64,000 nt of DNA from Albula goreensis (lineage: Eukaryota; Chordata; Actinopteri; Albuliformes; Albulidae), in the NCBI GenBank assembly GCA_022829145.1, contig CM040746.1, forward strand, positions 17,299,290 through 17,363,289, read 5' to 3'. The notes beneath the pieces were generated by a model. That model saw only the letters and a list, made by a program, of their open reading frames with translations. It was not told the origin of the DNA and ran no database searches. Position numbers and translations under genes: made by a program. Below, piece by piece: positions 1 through 11,690 of this stretch. Each line of letters starts with the position of its first letter. Within the stretch, counting starts at the first letter, position 1.

Positions 1-226
1 ATCATTAGATTGTGATATTGCATTGTCGCTGTTCTGAGCGCCCCTTCCTCGTTTCCCTACCCTATTGATGGGATCGTTGAATAATGTCAACCCCCATAAA
101 CATTTTTCCATGTGCACAACTAAACTGCTGTCAAGACGTCATAATCTACAACCTCCCTCTCAGATGTTTGTAATTTCGTATCCTCCACTAATACTCTTCT
201 CTCTTTACCGTGCATCTCGTTTTATT

Positions 227-249
227 ACAGCTGTAACTGTTACAGCTGT
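227..249. repeat. Near-perfect 23-bp palindrome with two CAGCTG E-boxes
   Basis: An 11-bp arm ACAGCTGTAAC is followed by a single T and its exact reverse complement. Each arm carries CAGCTG, a class A E-box of the kind bound by bHLH heterodimers. The palindrome and E-boxes are seen directly; binding is inference. Confidence 0.75.
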
Positions 250-1535
250 GATCATTTTTTCTCCCACAAAAGCCTGCCATTAAATTAAGCGTTGTGTGAT
301 GTCAGCTCGTTTGTACAACAGGCTTTTAAAAACAAAGCCCATCACTTTTTTCTGTGGGTAAATAAAAGGCATAAATCTGGGTCACGATATGAAATGTCTT
401 TTCATTCATAATTCATCTTGCAAGAGGAAAGTAATGTGATTGGATGTGATGTGTGTCAGGAATGGATCGTCAAAAAGGCTCTGATGCTTACTTTACAAGA
501 GGTGACATCTTGGTCAGCACAGAGATGGGTTAAATAACCTGCAATGCTATTTGGAAGAAAGGTATACAGAGGTATTACAAAGTTTGTTACACCATATTGC
601 AGTATAAGACAAAAGCAAGGCCAGTTCTCCAAAGAGATAATCAACATGTCTATCTTATACAATTCATATTTATCTGTAGCAGGAAAAGTCATTAACTTTT
701 TAAAAATAACCTAATTAATGCAGTTGCAGTACCCCAGTTAATGCAGTAAACATTTTAGAGGACAGTGTATATTCCTAGCAAAGCAGATGGATTACTTTTT
801 CATGAGGAAAGCAGAAAGTTACCTGTATGACCTTGTTCTTTCTATTGTTTGGATTGGTTTTCACTCAGTGACTGTAACGTAATCCTATTCATCTGCATTT
901 AACAGCCTTGATTAGCATGCATCTGGAGCTTCAGATTAGCTGGCTTTGAAACTATCCAATGCTGTTACAGTAGGATAGGCAGTCCTTTGTGCTAAATGTT
1001 GGTTGTTATGTGGATGTTATGGCTCAGCATTTCCTTTGACTGTTTTCATGTCTGACAGATGCCAGTCATGCTCCTGGAGTTTGAGTACAGCATGCTGAAT
1101 AGAGAGAGGGTTTAGATCCACTCCCAGTCAGGTCATCCCAGGGCCAGTGTAGTGATGCTACAGGCTCGGGTGACTGCATTGTGACCTCAGTTTGAATAAC
1201 CTGGTGATGAATGGCTTGTCATTACCTAAAGCACAGGGGTGCTGGTAATGCATTCTGCCTGGGCCAGTTCCTGATCTATTCAGTGTCTGTGTCCAACTGG
1301 CCGACACTGAGGCAATATCATTACATGACAACTGCCGATACGTTCACTCTCTGTGATCCACGAGCAGGAAGGTACCAGCAGTTCACAAAGACCGGCTTTT
1401 CATCAGGGCCTGAGGAAATGAGAAGGTGTCAGTCTGTGACAGCTCTGCAATATGCAAAACTGTATCCATGTACTTATTTACTTTTTAATATCTGATGTTC
1501 AGGATCAGGGCAAGAGGGCTTTATTTTCTCCTGTA

Positions 1536-1558
1536 TGTGTGTGTGTGTGTGTGTGTGT
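1536..1558. repeat. Short (TG)n microsatellite
   Basis: About eleven uninterrupted TG units. It lies inside spurious open frames on both strands, which therefore show runs of Cys-Val or Thr-His. Confidence 0.95.
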
Positions 1559-2284
1559 ATTTGTAGTTCAGGTGTCAGGTGAATACATGTCCAAGAAGTC
1601 CCTTTTTTCATCAGGTATTGAAAGGAACTCATGATTTGTTGTGTGAGGGCAGAGGGCAAACAGCCGAGAATGACAAGTGCGCTCCTGATTATGAAATAAA
1701 ACAAGATGAAAGATGCCAGCAGGAGTTGAAATGACAGCCTAGTTGTGTCTTCATTTCTAAGCTGTAGCCTTGCGTGAGTAAGACTGAGAGGAGAGTTGTT
1801 GGTGATTGACAGTTCATCCCCTCTCCTGCTGTACGGGACACCGGGGCCGTCTGGAGCATGTGAATTGGGGCGGAAGTCGAGGCTTGTTGATATGGCTGGA
1901 AACCAGCAAATCCTTCCGTGTGAGCCAGAGACAAGAGACAGCTCTGTCTGACGTCCAGACAAGGAGCATGAGGGGGTATCCTGAGCCTAAAATTATCTGT
2001 TGAAAAGTCTATGGTAGTGAGCCCGCTCTCCTCCTGTCGGCCTAATTGAATGATAATCAAATTATTTATTTGATCCCTGAGGCCCAAGCGTTTGCTTTTG
2101 GTTGTCATCTAATTTTTTTTTTTTATCCATTTATGGATGATATATCCTGGAGCAATTGAGGATTGTAATATGTCCTGGTTATGTAACCAGTTATCAAACC
2201 ACTTCGCTCCATGCTTGGCTTGGTGCATGAGGGTAACATGATTTGAAATGGTAGTCCATGATGCAGATGGCAGTTGATGTGGAG

Positions 2285-2440
2285 TTGAGAAACTAAACTC
2301 GTAGCCAAACATGCTGTTGGTTTGAATCTTACCAGATTAGGTGCTGTTCTTTTACCCTTGAGCAAGGTGCTAAACCATCATCGTGTGAATAATTTTCCAG
2401 CTGTATAAATGACCAGTATGAAAAATAAACACTGAAGATC
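2285..2440 (+). mobile_element. Degenerate tRNA-derived SINE fragment
   Basis: A Pol III B-box-like word, GGTTTGAATCT, occurs at 2319-2329. About 25 bases later comes ACCCTTGAGCAAGGTGCTAAACC-type sequence (2354-2376), then CAGCTGTATAAATG. From general knowledge, the order B box, CCTTGAGCAAGG and CTGTATAAATG is typical of tRNA-derived SINEs common in bony fishes. No clear A box, tail or target-site duplication could be delimited, so the ends are approximate and the copy is old. The subfamily is not assigned. Confidence 0.6.
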
Positions 2441-2805
2441 CTGGATGATGGAAAAGCAAATAAATATGATGAAATAGCATCTGTGCTCATTGAGAGAATT
2501 ACCCGGATCTACTGATGTATAGATCCGACAGCACCAGGAACAGTAATCTTGGATTCTCCTCCACATGTAGCATGTTCCCAGAAACAGCACCTCAGAGACT
2601 CAAAGACTGTTGCAATGGTGCGAGGACATTATCCTACATGAGATTCCCCCCTGACCTGTTTGTGTTTTCCAGCCCTTCTGCACAGTTCCACCAGCCAAAC
2701 TCTGGCCTTGACTGAAGGTTTGTGAGATAATCACCAACGGCTAACTGGTTCCCTAGGGGTTTTATTGGGCAGGCTGATCAGGAAACTGTTTAGGATAGAT
2801 GCTCA

Positions 2806-2854
2806 CCTCCGCCCTGCTCCCCTCCCCTCCTCCTCCCCTCTCCTTCCTCCACAG
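2806..2854 (+). other. Polypyrimidine tract ending in CACAG
   Basis: A C/T-rich run of nearly 50 bases ends in CCTCCACAG, which looks like a strong 3' splice acceptor on the plus strand. The following sequence has no convincing exon, so I record a tract and not a splice site. On the other strand it is a G/A run. Confidence 0.5.
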
Positions 2855-3728
2855 AAACACACTGTACCTGTAGGAGCAGATGGTGCAGCTTTGGTCTGGG
2901 GTTTCATGAGGACATCTTGTCTCACGGAAATTAAATAATGTGCTATGGAGATACTTCTGTTCTTTCAGAGAGTGAAAAAAACCCTTATTAAGCAGCTGGC
3001 TTGTTAGTCCTCAAAAACTTGTTTAGTTGTTTCATTTCTTATTTAACATGGCCAGGCTGCAATATTACTGTTTTAATAATTATTGCCAATGGGGGCATAT
3101 GAATGTTAATGTTTTTTCATTAAAGGCGTCAAGCAGGTGGGGGTTTTGTGTATCTGTTCATGCTGACTGTAGCCAGGCAGTTTCTTAACAGGTGAGCCAA
3201 AGGACAGACCGGTGAAACAGGCCCCGTTTGTGTGCAGGAAGCAGAAACACAATAGTAATTCAGTACACAATCTCTTGGCAAGAAGAAAACAACAAATGTG
3301 CTCAGACTGAGTTTAAAGATGAGTGCACAACAGCATAATATTTTACAGAAAGAGAGCATGATCTGTCAGTTGGTTCAAACAGGAAATGACTGACAAATAA
3401 TTGCACCTCCATCCAGTATTGGGCTTGTGAGACCTTATTCTGCCATCACCAGCCATGTACATTAAATCTGTGACTTTTTGTACCCAAAACAATGAATTAA
3501 TGATGGTATCAACAAATTAATGATCCTTATAATGTAGTAACATTATTACAATGTGATCCCTTATTAATGGCCACAGAAATATAACATTTCCAGATTAGGT
3601 TTATCTGGATTTTTGTTCCCATAGTCAGTTGTCCCCTGTATTCTGCTATTTCTTCTGTCAATGAAAGCCTGTTAAAAGTCATCAGCTGATGAGCAAGTTA
3701 ATAATATGACTAGCAAACAAATAGCACA
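2855..3728. other. Non-coding unique sequence
   Basis: AT-rich unique sequence. I see no repeat, gene or regulatory cluster that stands out. Confidence 0.65.
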
Positions 3729-3744
3729 GCTGAAGTTCATGCAA

Positions 3745-3827
<83 letters not shown>

Positions 3828-3840
3828 CATGAACTTCAGC
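3729..3840. repeat. (TAA)n array enclosed by inverted 15-mers
   Basis: A TAA/ATA trinucleotide array (3746-3826, with a TTATAAT interruption near its middle) lies between GCTGAAGTTCATGCA (3729-3743) and its exact reverse complement (3826-3840). The flanking 15-mers are perfect inverted copies, but the array itself is direct and not self-complementary. Confidence 0.95.
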
Positions 3841-5580
3841 AGTGTTTCTCTGTAGTGGTGGCACATACTTACTATCTGAATAAAATCTTACAATCAAATG
3901 TTTGTGAACTAAGAGAAAGAAACACTTGGTAAGTTATTGATGTAAATGTAAACAGCCATGTCCTAGGGTCCACCACAATTATTTATGTTGTTGTTTGAGA
4001 TATTCAGGGTTTAAGCTGATATGCACTTTTTCCATAAAGAAAACTGCAGATTCCCCTTTTTCCTTTTAAAAGCAACAGCTGGTTTGCTGAACCATTACAT
4101 ACCTTTAATAAGTAATATTTTATGGTGCACTCATACAACAAAGAAACATCTGTACAAAGCTAGACAGAACATAAAAATCTGGACCTTAAATGATCTTAAA
4201 TGCTGCGGTCCCAGTGGTTTAATAGACCAAGAAAGTTTGTTTACGTTGAAAGTTTTGTTGGTTGTCCTGATTAAAAACAGGCCGAGAACACTGTACACAT
4301 GTCTCTGGAACTTTTTAAAAGGCTGATTGTGTCCCCAGTACTTTTAAGTAAAAAAAATGTGTATTTTTCTGTTGTAAATGTTCTAAAGATAACTTGGGCA
4401 TTAGGACCATACAGAAAAATACCTCTCCTCCCAGCCCGCTAATTGGAACTCTTGCGGGCTACTGAAGTGAGAGCAATCAGTTTGAGCTTTTGTGTGAAAT
4501 GGTGACACGCAGTGAAATGCCAGCTAACTGCATGGTGAAGGAAGCTGTAATCATGGAAAAAAGATTAGGTAAAATTGTTTCTATTTAAATTCCTTTTTAA
4601 TGTTAACTTACCAGTTAACATTAGCTAGCCAGCTTTTTTAAGCTAGCTAGTAAAAAACTGGTTTCACATTTTTGTGATGGAAAGCTTTGCTTCCAACGAA
4701 TATATTTTGTTTGAGGGGAGGCAAAATTATAGAAATACCAAATGAAAAACGGGACTACACATAAGTTTCATTTTGAAATGATCAATTAATTTGTTACTAG
4801 GTCAATTTGTTAAAAATTGAGTTTTTTATTCCTGTAAATTTTATTTGCTTGAGAATATAGTCACAGCTAAAGGAATGGAAAGCTCTTCACTATGGCTGCC
4901 TTTTGGCTATGATAGTGTTACTGATATACCAAAGCCTCTCTGCTGTCTTGTCACTATGTTATCTAAGTTATCTATTTAATAGAGAGCTTTCAAGATGGGG
5001 GTGGGGAGAGCAAAATAACTCATTATTTAAGAGATTATGTCTTAATGGATTGTACAGAAACCACCCATACAGCCTTCAAACAATGAATTATTGCAAATTA
5101 ACCTTGGACATAATTTGATCATTCACGGTATATATAAGACAGAAACCTTATATGCTGCATCATAATCCATAGATTGCCATTCATGTTCAAATGAGACCTC
5201 ATGTGCAATACGATTGTGTATTTTAAAATATAAAAGTATAAAAGGTATCATAGAGGGTTATATGGGTTTTATATGATATTTGGCAAAAAAAAAGCACTAT
5301 TACAGCAAGTTGGAAAATGATACTCTCAAATTTAGTTGGTATAAGACATTTAAGTGTGGGTGGGCAGGGTTGAGGGACAGAATCTCCTTAGGCCAGCCGG
5401 TTACCCAGAGTTCAGATACATTGTCTAAACTGGAATGTCATTGATAATTCTGTTTGGATTCTTAAATGATCAGTGTCTTTGCAGATATTTTTTATGGAGC
5501 AGTACTTTGCAAATATTTTTGAAGATTAAGCTTGTCAGAACCCAAAAGGAGATCAGTGTGTGAGATATTTTCAACTATTG
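3841..5580. other. Non-coding, AT-rich unique sequence
   Basis: Unique AT-rich sequence with one pair of short hairpins (4598-4649). No gene is supported; the longest open frame (plus, 4021-4326, 101 codons) has no recognisable domain. Confidence 0.65.
4598..4649. repeat. Two adjacent short hairpins
   Basis: TAATGTTAAC (4598-4607) pairs with GTTAACATTA (4614-4623) across a 6-base loop. TAGCTAGC (4622-4629) pairs with GCTAGCTA (4642-4649). A related CAAGCTAGCT/AGCTAGCTTG pair lies near 7585-7637. Confidence 0.75.
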
Positions 5581-5599
5581 TCCCACAGTGGGGGTTGAT

Positions 5600-5850
5600 C
5601 TAAGGGGTCCTAATGGAACTCAGCAGGAAGCTGATATTTTCCTTTGCTGTGGTTATGGATATCTGCAATGATCATTCTAATAATCTATTGCCTTGAGAAC
5701 AGCCCCACGGTGACTCGTGACTTGATTATCGTAAATAATCAATCTGAGGAGGTAGAGCAGTGCCTGGATTCAACCAACATTTGTCCTTGACTATGACTCA
5801 CAAGTAATTGCATGTGGTGTTTTTTTATTCTTCACAGACATGGTTTATTG
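5600..5850. promoter_or_regulatory. Possible regulatory element with homeodomain palindrome
   Basis: Unique, more complex sequence than its surroundings. It contains TTGATTAT (5722-5729), five bases, then ATAATCAA (5735-5742), an exact inverted pair of TGATTA/TAATCA half-sites. Such spaced inverted ATTA words suit paired homeodomain factors. The regulatory call is inference from motif content only. Confidence 0.3.
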
Positions 5851-5934
5851 AGTTCTGTTTGTGTTGGGGAAAAAAAACACTAGCATTTATTTTTAAGTCA
5901 GAGTTAAGGACGAATGTTGATTGAATCCAGACCT

Positions 5935-6190
5935 TGGTGACAAATGAAAGAGTGATGTGGGGACAGGAGAGATTGGATGGGAGGAATGAGAGGAAGGCAA
6001 TAAGAAGAGAGCAGGTTTAACAGAGAGGAGGATGGGAGAGGATATCGAGAAATGGAGATGGGGCAATGCTGAGCGCAGAGCAGCGGGAAAATGCAGGAAT
6101 GATGGAGGAGGATGGCGGATGGTAGAGAGAAAGCTGAGACTGAGGAGACATAAGAGAGTAAGATTATGAGAGAACGGAAGGGAGAACAAC
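5935..6190 (+). other. Purine-rich strand
   Basis: About 250 bases of the plus strand are strongly G/A-biased (repeated GAGAG, GGAGG, AGGA words). The complementary strand therefore yields a Ser/Pro/Leu-rich open frame (minus, 5893-6189) that is a composition artefact. Confidence 0.65.
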
Positions 6191-8339
6191 GGGGGCTCTC
6201 AGCACACTCAGGTCCCCAGTCTCCTCATTATGATCCACATCCACAGAGGTGCTCTATCAGACGACATGAGTGAACGAGTTTCCTAATTAGAATCCAGATG
6301 AAATCTTACAACAATAAAGATTAATTACGCGATTGGCTTTTAAAGCCTTTCATAAACAATTAAGCAAGCGATAGACTGTTTAATTTGATAAAAGAGGATA
6401 AACATTTTGCTGTGTTTGTTTTCGCTGTTGTGACTGTAAGACGTCAGGAAACAGAATTTGTGTTCCTGTAGATGAGTCCATTGGGAACTCTCGCAATTCA
6501 TGGAAAAGCCCCAGGTATTTGTTAGCACCCTTTTGAATTTGGACTGCAATTTACCTTGTTATCCCAGGTAAAGGTATGCAGGCATGAATCGATTTCTGAA
6601 ACGCTCATTCTGCTTCCAGATGGAGTGAAAATTGGCCAAACTTTATGAGAAGGTTCTATTACCTGGAGGACGGTAAAATGAACACAGCTTTCAAATCAAG
6701 GTTTTCCCATTTGAATTTCTGATTGCCTGTTTTGATGTTTCTCTTCAATAAGTTTTAAGTCATGAAATGTGAGAAGCACTGCTTTTCATTGGCCTCCATG
6801 GGCCTTGAAATGAAAGCATAAAAACTATTTACAGTTTTTCATTTGAGTCTAACCCCTGGTACATGTGCACAGCAGCTACACACACACACGCAGGTTGCAT
6901 TCACTCACCTCTCTCCAGCCCTTTTCCTCCTGTTTTCAGCTCTGCCAAAACTAAGAATACCACCAAGCTAACTACCAGCCTACCTTACTGTGTCATCTCC
7001 TATAGTACTGCAAAAGTTACCGATGATGACAATTCCAGTTCTGACACAAAAATTGAGACGCAAGTCCAGCAGCATGGAGAGAGTGAGAGTTATCATCAAA
7101 ACAAAAAACAGCTAATTTAATAAGTAAAATCCAAATGTCTCTTACAAATAATCGCATCATCACACAAGCTGTGTGTGCACTTCAGCGGAATATGGTGACA
7201 ATAGGCTGGGGTGAAAAACACACGACAGCCATCCCCTCCTACCACACAAAACCAACAAAATTTCATATAAGCTTATCCATCATGACAGCGCGCACACAGC
7301 CAAGCAACCATTAGCAACAGACACTTAAGAACCATGGACAGAGAACAGTGATCATGGCATTTTGGAACCCACCACCACAAACAAGCAAGATTGTTAATAA
7401 ATAATATTATTACATTGGCACAGTGGCCTATTAAAATATATGTTATGGTTTATTTTGGGAAACTGTCATTATGTAACTCCAACTTTTCTTTGAAAGATAA
7501 TCTTGAAAATTGCGTGAATAATAAATTTGCAACGATGTCCTCACTAGTGGTAACGTTACACATGGAATCCATTGTGAACCACCAAGCTAGCTAGCTAGTT
7601 TGTCTGCCTTTTGTTTTGTTTTTTTTTCAGCTAGCTTGTGATTCATGTAAACAAAATTTCTTAGTCATAAAGTTAGCAGTAACAAAGCCCACCCATTTTG
7701 AGGGAAGATATGACTGGTCGATTTTACTGTCATTTTAAAAATTAGTCTATCATAGAATTACTATTGCCCAGCCCTCTGTAAATTTATTGTTGGACCACTA
7801 ATCACAGAGCTAAAAGCATAGAATTTTCCTCCCAGCAACTGCAGAGGTGGAAAGGGAGACAAAGGGGCTTCTTTCATAAACCCTTCACATTCCAACACAA
7901 ACTGAAAAGGCAGGTTTGAAGGAAACATTTTGTTCAGATGTTGATTGTCAAATTATGAATTGATAAAAGAAAATGAGAACTGATGACTTTTTAAATATTA
8001 TTTTTTAGAATATGTTAGGCCCTGATGGTTCCCCTCACATTCAAGAGCGGTTTCATGAACACTCCTAAAATCAGATGTAAACATCACTGAACCTTTATGG
8101 GACATTCTGAGACATACACTGCTTTATGGATTTCCACCTCCTTCATCTGCAAAAGAAACTGAGGATTTCTTTCTTAAAATGTAATAATTCATATAAGCAG
8201 TGTTCCAAAAAGGTTCCAAAGGCAAAAGGTGTCCGCACAAGGTATACAAGTAAACATAAACACTGTATTAGTGTATCGTTTGGTATTTTAACATTCCTTT
8301 TATGACCTTCAACAGACGAGTATAGTATAATCTATCCAG
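6191..8339. other. Non-coding unique sequence
   Basis: Unique sequence. The part at 6230-6340 (CCTAATTAG, TTAATTACGCG words) looks denser in homeodomain-type motifs; the rest is AT-rich filler with a short CACACACACG run near 6878 and the GCTAGCTAGCTAG hairpin near 7585-7637. No gene is supported. Confidence 0.6.
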
Positions 8340-9135
8340 CTGTTACCCAGTCCTCTAACAAACTGGGAGACTGTTGTACTCTGCTATTCATTCATCTAAA
8401 AGAGCGCTGTTACATCTCAAACAGACTGCTGGTCTCTCTTTTAAAAGGCTGATGCTCCGTCCCCCTGCAAACTTCTGTTACCCGTGTAATAGATTGCTGT
8501 TTGGACCCATAGCAATATGCTGCTCACTTTAACAGACAGTTGCTCTGTCCCTTAGCATGGTGTTTATCTCTCCTCTAACAGGCTGCTTTTCACTATAACA
8601 ACACTCTATCCCCTAGCAGGCTAATGTTCTCCCCTAACAAGCTGCTTTGCACAGCTCTAACACACTGCTTTTCTCATTTATCTAGCGATTCTCTTCACTT
8701 TTGTGCCGTCTTGCAGGATGTTTTTTTTTTTATGTGTCTGTTGATCTGTTCCTAACAGGCTGCTTTGCTGATGTTCACAACCAAGCACCGGTCAGTCCCC
8801 TTGTAAGGTGCTGTTCAGTCTTTTGAATGACTGTTGATTTCTCCTCCAACAGACTGCTGCTCCTTACTTCTATAACTGCTGGTAACTCCTATGGCAGACG
8901 GTTGTTCTGTCCCCTAATCGGCAAACGTTGCATGTTGAAATGTGTTGCTCTTTCCTCCTGCTGTTCTCTCATCTATCAGACTGCTGTTTACTCCTCCGGC
9001 AGACTTCATGTTTTCTCCTTAGCTGGCTGCTGAGTACTTCCCTTACTGTTCACTGTTCCTTTCACTGACAGGCTGCTGTTCTTTCCTGCAAAGGGCTTCC
9101 ATTCTCTACTCAAACTGCTATTCTCTCCAAAACAG
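8340..9135 (+). repeat. Degenerate 23-bp minisatellite, block 1
   Basis: Diverged copies of a CT-rich phrase recur every 23 bases or a multiple of it: variants of TCTAACAGGCTGCTGTTCTC (for example near 8427, 8577, 8755, 8848, 8980, 9070). The copies are heavily mutated, so this is an old array. It shares phrase, orientation and hairpin core (AACAG, four bases, CTGTT) with the blocks at 10175-11690 and 21930-22600. Confidence 0.75.
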
Positions 9136-10174
9136 AAACCTATTAGTGGTTGTGCTAAGTAGTCTGAAAATATGGATATCATAACGATTGGATAATTTCC
9201 AGGCTACAATATTCATAATTATTTTTGGGTATTTTTTTTGTTAGAATAAAATGGTAAAGAATTTCAAAGGTAATACAAACTTTTTTTTTATCCAGCTTGT
9301 CATGTGTGATTTTTTTTTTAATTCACAGTACTACTAACAGTCAATACACACACACATTACTGCTCAATTTCTCATAAATGGAGATTATTCAGATCATACA
9401 TCAAGTGAATTTTATGTATATGGATTATATTTCCATTATTTCTGAGGAAATTGATTTATTGTGTCAGCCTGCACTGTAACAACTCTTCATTTGCTTAGCT
9501 AACCTGGGTGGGTTTCTTTTTAAATAGCTTCCCAGACACCTGCAGCTTGGCTCACTCAGCCATTGTTAATACTCACAAAACATGTGTACAGCATTTTAAA
9601 ACAGCAAATCATCTTTTTTAAATGTATTTTCTACAATAAAGTGTGTATCTCCATATCTCCTTTTCCTGTTTTACTCTTAGTGGGGGTACAGTAACTCCAC
9701 CTCCCCAGTCCCCATAATGCAGTATTATCTCAAGTGAGCCACCTGTGACCCAGTTAAATTCCTTCAACAGTGCAACATGAAATCCAAAGAGAGACAAACA
9801 CAAATGACAAAAGAACCTTGCTCAATGTGCCTGGAGAATTACAGCCACAAATCAACGTATCACACTTCTAGCAATATCATACTTATAACAAGTAAATAAT
9901 GATTGTGTACTCCAGCGGCAGAAGTTAAAAACTAAACTGAAAATGTTAATGAGCTTTCCTAAAAATTTGTTGGTGTCGTTGATTCATAGCACTGAAAATA
10001 AGCACAGAGCTTATGTAAAGTTTCAGGTAACTTTTTTATTTCTGGGCCATCATGTGAAAAGTGTTCACTGACAAATGGCACATAAAAACAAGTAAGAAAA
10101 TATCAGCATATGACAGGTGGATAAATACTAGAGTGAAAACGTTCACATATCGTTTTTTGAAACAAGCCCAAGTT
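9136..10174. other. Non-array spacer between minisatellite blocks 1 and 2
   Basis: About 1.04 kb without the 23-bp phrase, AT-rich and unique, with short T runs near 9231, 9282 and 9312. It either separates two arrays or is an insertion into one array. I found no terminal repeats at its ends. Confidence 0.55.
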
Positions 10175-10910
10175 CCTTGCTGGCTGTTCTTCTCTCCTTT
10201 AACAGGTTGCTGTTCAGCTCCCTCGCAGGTGGTGCTTCTCTCCTGTAACAGGTTGCTGTTCAGTTCCCTCACAGGCTGCTCTTCTCTCCTGTAACAGGTT
10301 GCTGTTCAGTTCCCACTCACAGGCTGCTCTTCTCTCCAGTAACAGGTTGCTGTTCAGTTCCCTTGCAGGCTGCTCTTCTCTCCTGTAACAGGTTGCTGTT
10401 CAGTTCCCTCACATGCTGCTCTTCTCTCCTGTAACAGGTTGCTGTTCAGTTCCCTCACAGGCTGCTCTTCTCTCCTGTAACAGGTTGCTGTTCAGGCTGC
10501 TCTTCTCTCACAGGCTGCTCTTCTCTCCTGTAACAGGTTGCTGTTCAGCTCACTCACAGGCTGCTCTTCTCTCCAGTAACAGGTTGCTGTTCAGCTTCTT
10601 CCTCCTGTAACAGGCTGCTCTCTTCTCTCCTGTAACAGGTTGCTCAGTTCCCTCAGGCTGCTCTTCTCCCTGTAACACAGGCTGCTCTTCTCTCCTGTAA
10701 CAGGTTGCTGTTCAGTTCCAGGCTGCTCTTCTCTCCTGTAACAGGTTGCTGTTCCCTCAGTGCTCTTCTCTCCTGTAACAGGGCTGTTCAGTTCCCTTGC
10801 TCTCCTGTAACAGGTTGCTGTTCAGCTCAGGCTGCTCTTCTCTCCTGTAACAGGTTGCTGCACAGGCTGCTCTTCTCTCCAGTAACAGGTTGCTGTTCAA
10901 TTTCTGAGAA
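10175..10910 (+). repeat. Homogenised 46-bp dimeric minisatellite core
   Basis: Roughly 19 copies of TAACAGG-centred sequence are arranged in a 46-bp unit. The unit divides into two related 23-bp halves: one with CTCCTGTAACAGGTTGCTG, the other with TTCCCTCACAGGCTGCTC. Copies are nearly identical, in contrast with the flanking degenerate blocks, and vary mainly by loss of part of the second half. Each first half contains AACAGGTTGCTGTT, a 5-bp stem with a 4-base loop. Each half also reads like a 3' splice acceptor (pyrimidine run then CAG). Open frames crossing the array on both strands are repeat artefacts. Confidence 0.95.
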
Positions 10911-11690
10911 GGCTGCTGCTCATTTTATAATGGACTGGCTTGTTCTCATATAACAACCTACACTACAGATTGCTCTCCAAATAAATCCTGTTCCATCGCT
11001 TAATGTGCTACTGTTTTCTCATTTACCAGGCCTCTGTTCTCTCCTCTAAGAAGGGTGATTTTCTCTGCTGTAACAGGAGTTTATATTCTCATGCAGGTCA
11101 TACAAGCACACTGCTTTTCTGACTGCTTTTGTCTCCAGACAGAATTCTGATCTTTCCCAGAAGTTCTTGCTCTCCCTTATCAGGCTTCAGTCCTCTCCCT
11201 AAAAAAGTAGTTGGCCTTCCTCAAGCAAGCTTACTGTCCTCTCTTCTGCTACGCTGCTGACAGACTATGTCCTTCATCAAGATGCAGTTTCCTCCATTAC
11301 AAACCCTTTTAAAGGGTGATGTTTTTCCTGTGAGAGGTTACTGTTCACTCCTCTAACAAGCTGCTCTTCACTCCTCTTCTAGGCTGCTGTTCATCTGTAT
11401 AGACTGTTGCTCCCTTATCCACCAGGCTACAGTTACCTCCTCTAAGCTGATATTTACTCCTCTCACTCCTCTCTTCCACAAGGCTTCTCCTCTCTCCAAT
11501 AAGTGGCTTCTGTTCTCTCAACCAGTAGGGTGCCATTTGCTCTTTTAATAGATTGCTGTTCTCCACTGTAACAGGCTGATGTTCCATTCTAAAAAAGCAC
11601 ACTATTATCTCGCTAAGTGTAATATGTTCTGTCCTTTAATTGGTCCCTATCCTCTCCTCCAACAGGCCCTGTAACATACTTCCTCCTTTA
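10911..11690 (+). repeat. Degenerate minisatellite, continuation of block 2
   Basis: The phrase continues in mutated form after the homogenised core (for example ACAAGCTGCTCTTCACTCC near 11355, TAGATTGCTGTTCTCC near 11549 and TAACAGGCTGATGTTCC near 11569), fading out near 11690. The gradient from clean centre to decayed edge fits unequal exchange homogenising the middle of an older array. Confidence 0.75.

Larger units (their letters stand above)
1..2280. other. Non-coding unique sequence
   Basis: No open frame here has codon structure or flanking splice signals that I would trust as a gene. The stretch is AT-rich unique sequence holding one 23-bp palindrome (227-249), one short TG array (1536-1558) and a 16-bp near-palindrome, CTGGTTATGTAACCAG, at about 2174-2189. 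The longest frame (minus, 1474-1962) runs through the TG array and is treated as chance. Confidence 0.7.

Noticed and set aside
10036..10953. Open frames through the 46-bp array as a repeat protein
   Set aside because: The 46-bp unit is not a multiple of three, so the frame shifts each unit; frames are short and open on both strands.
8340..11690. CRISPR array
   Set aside because: Units are contiguous tandem copies without unique spacers, in a vertebrate-type background.
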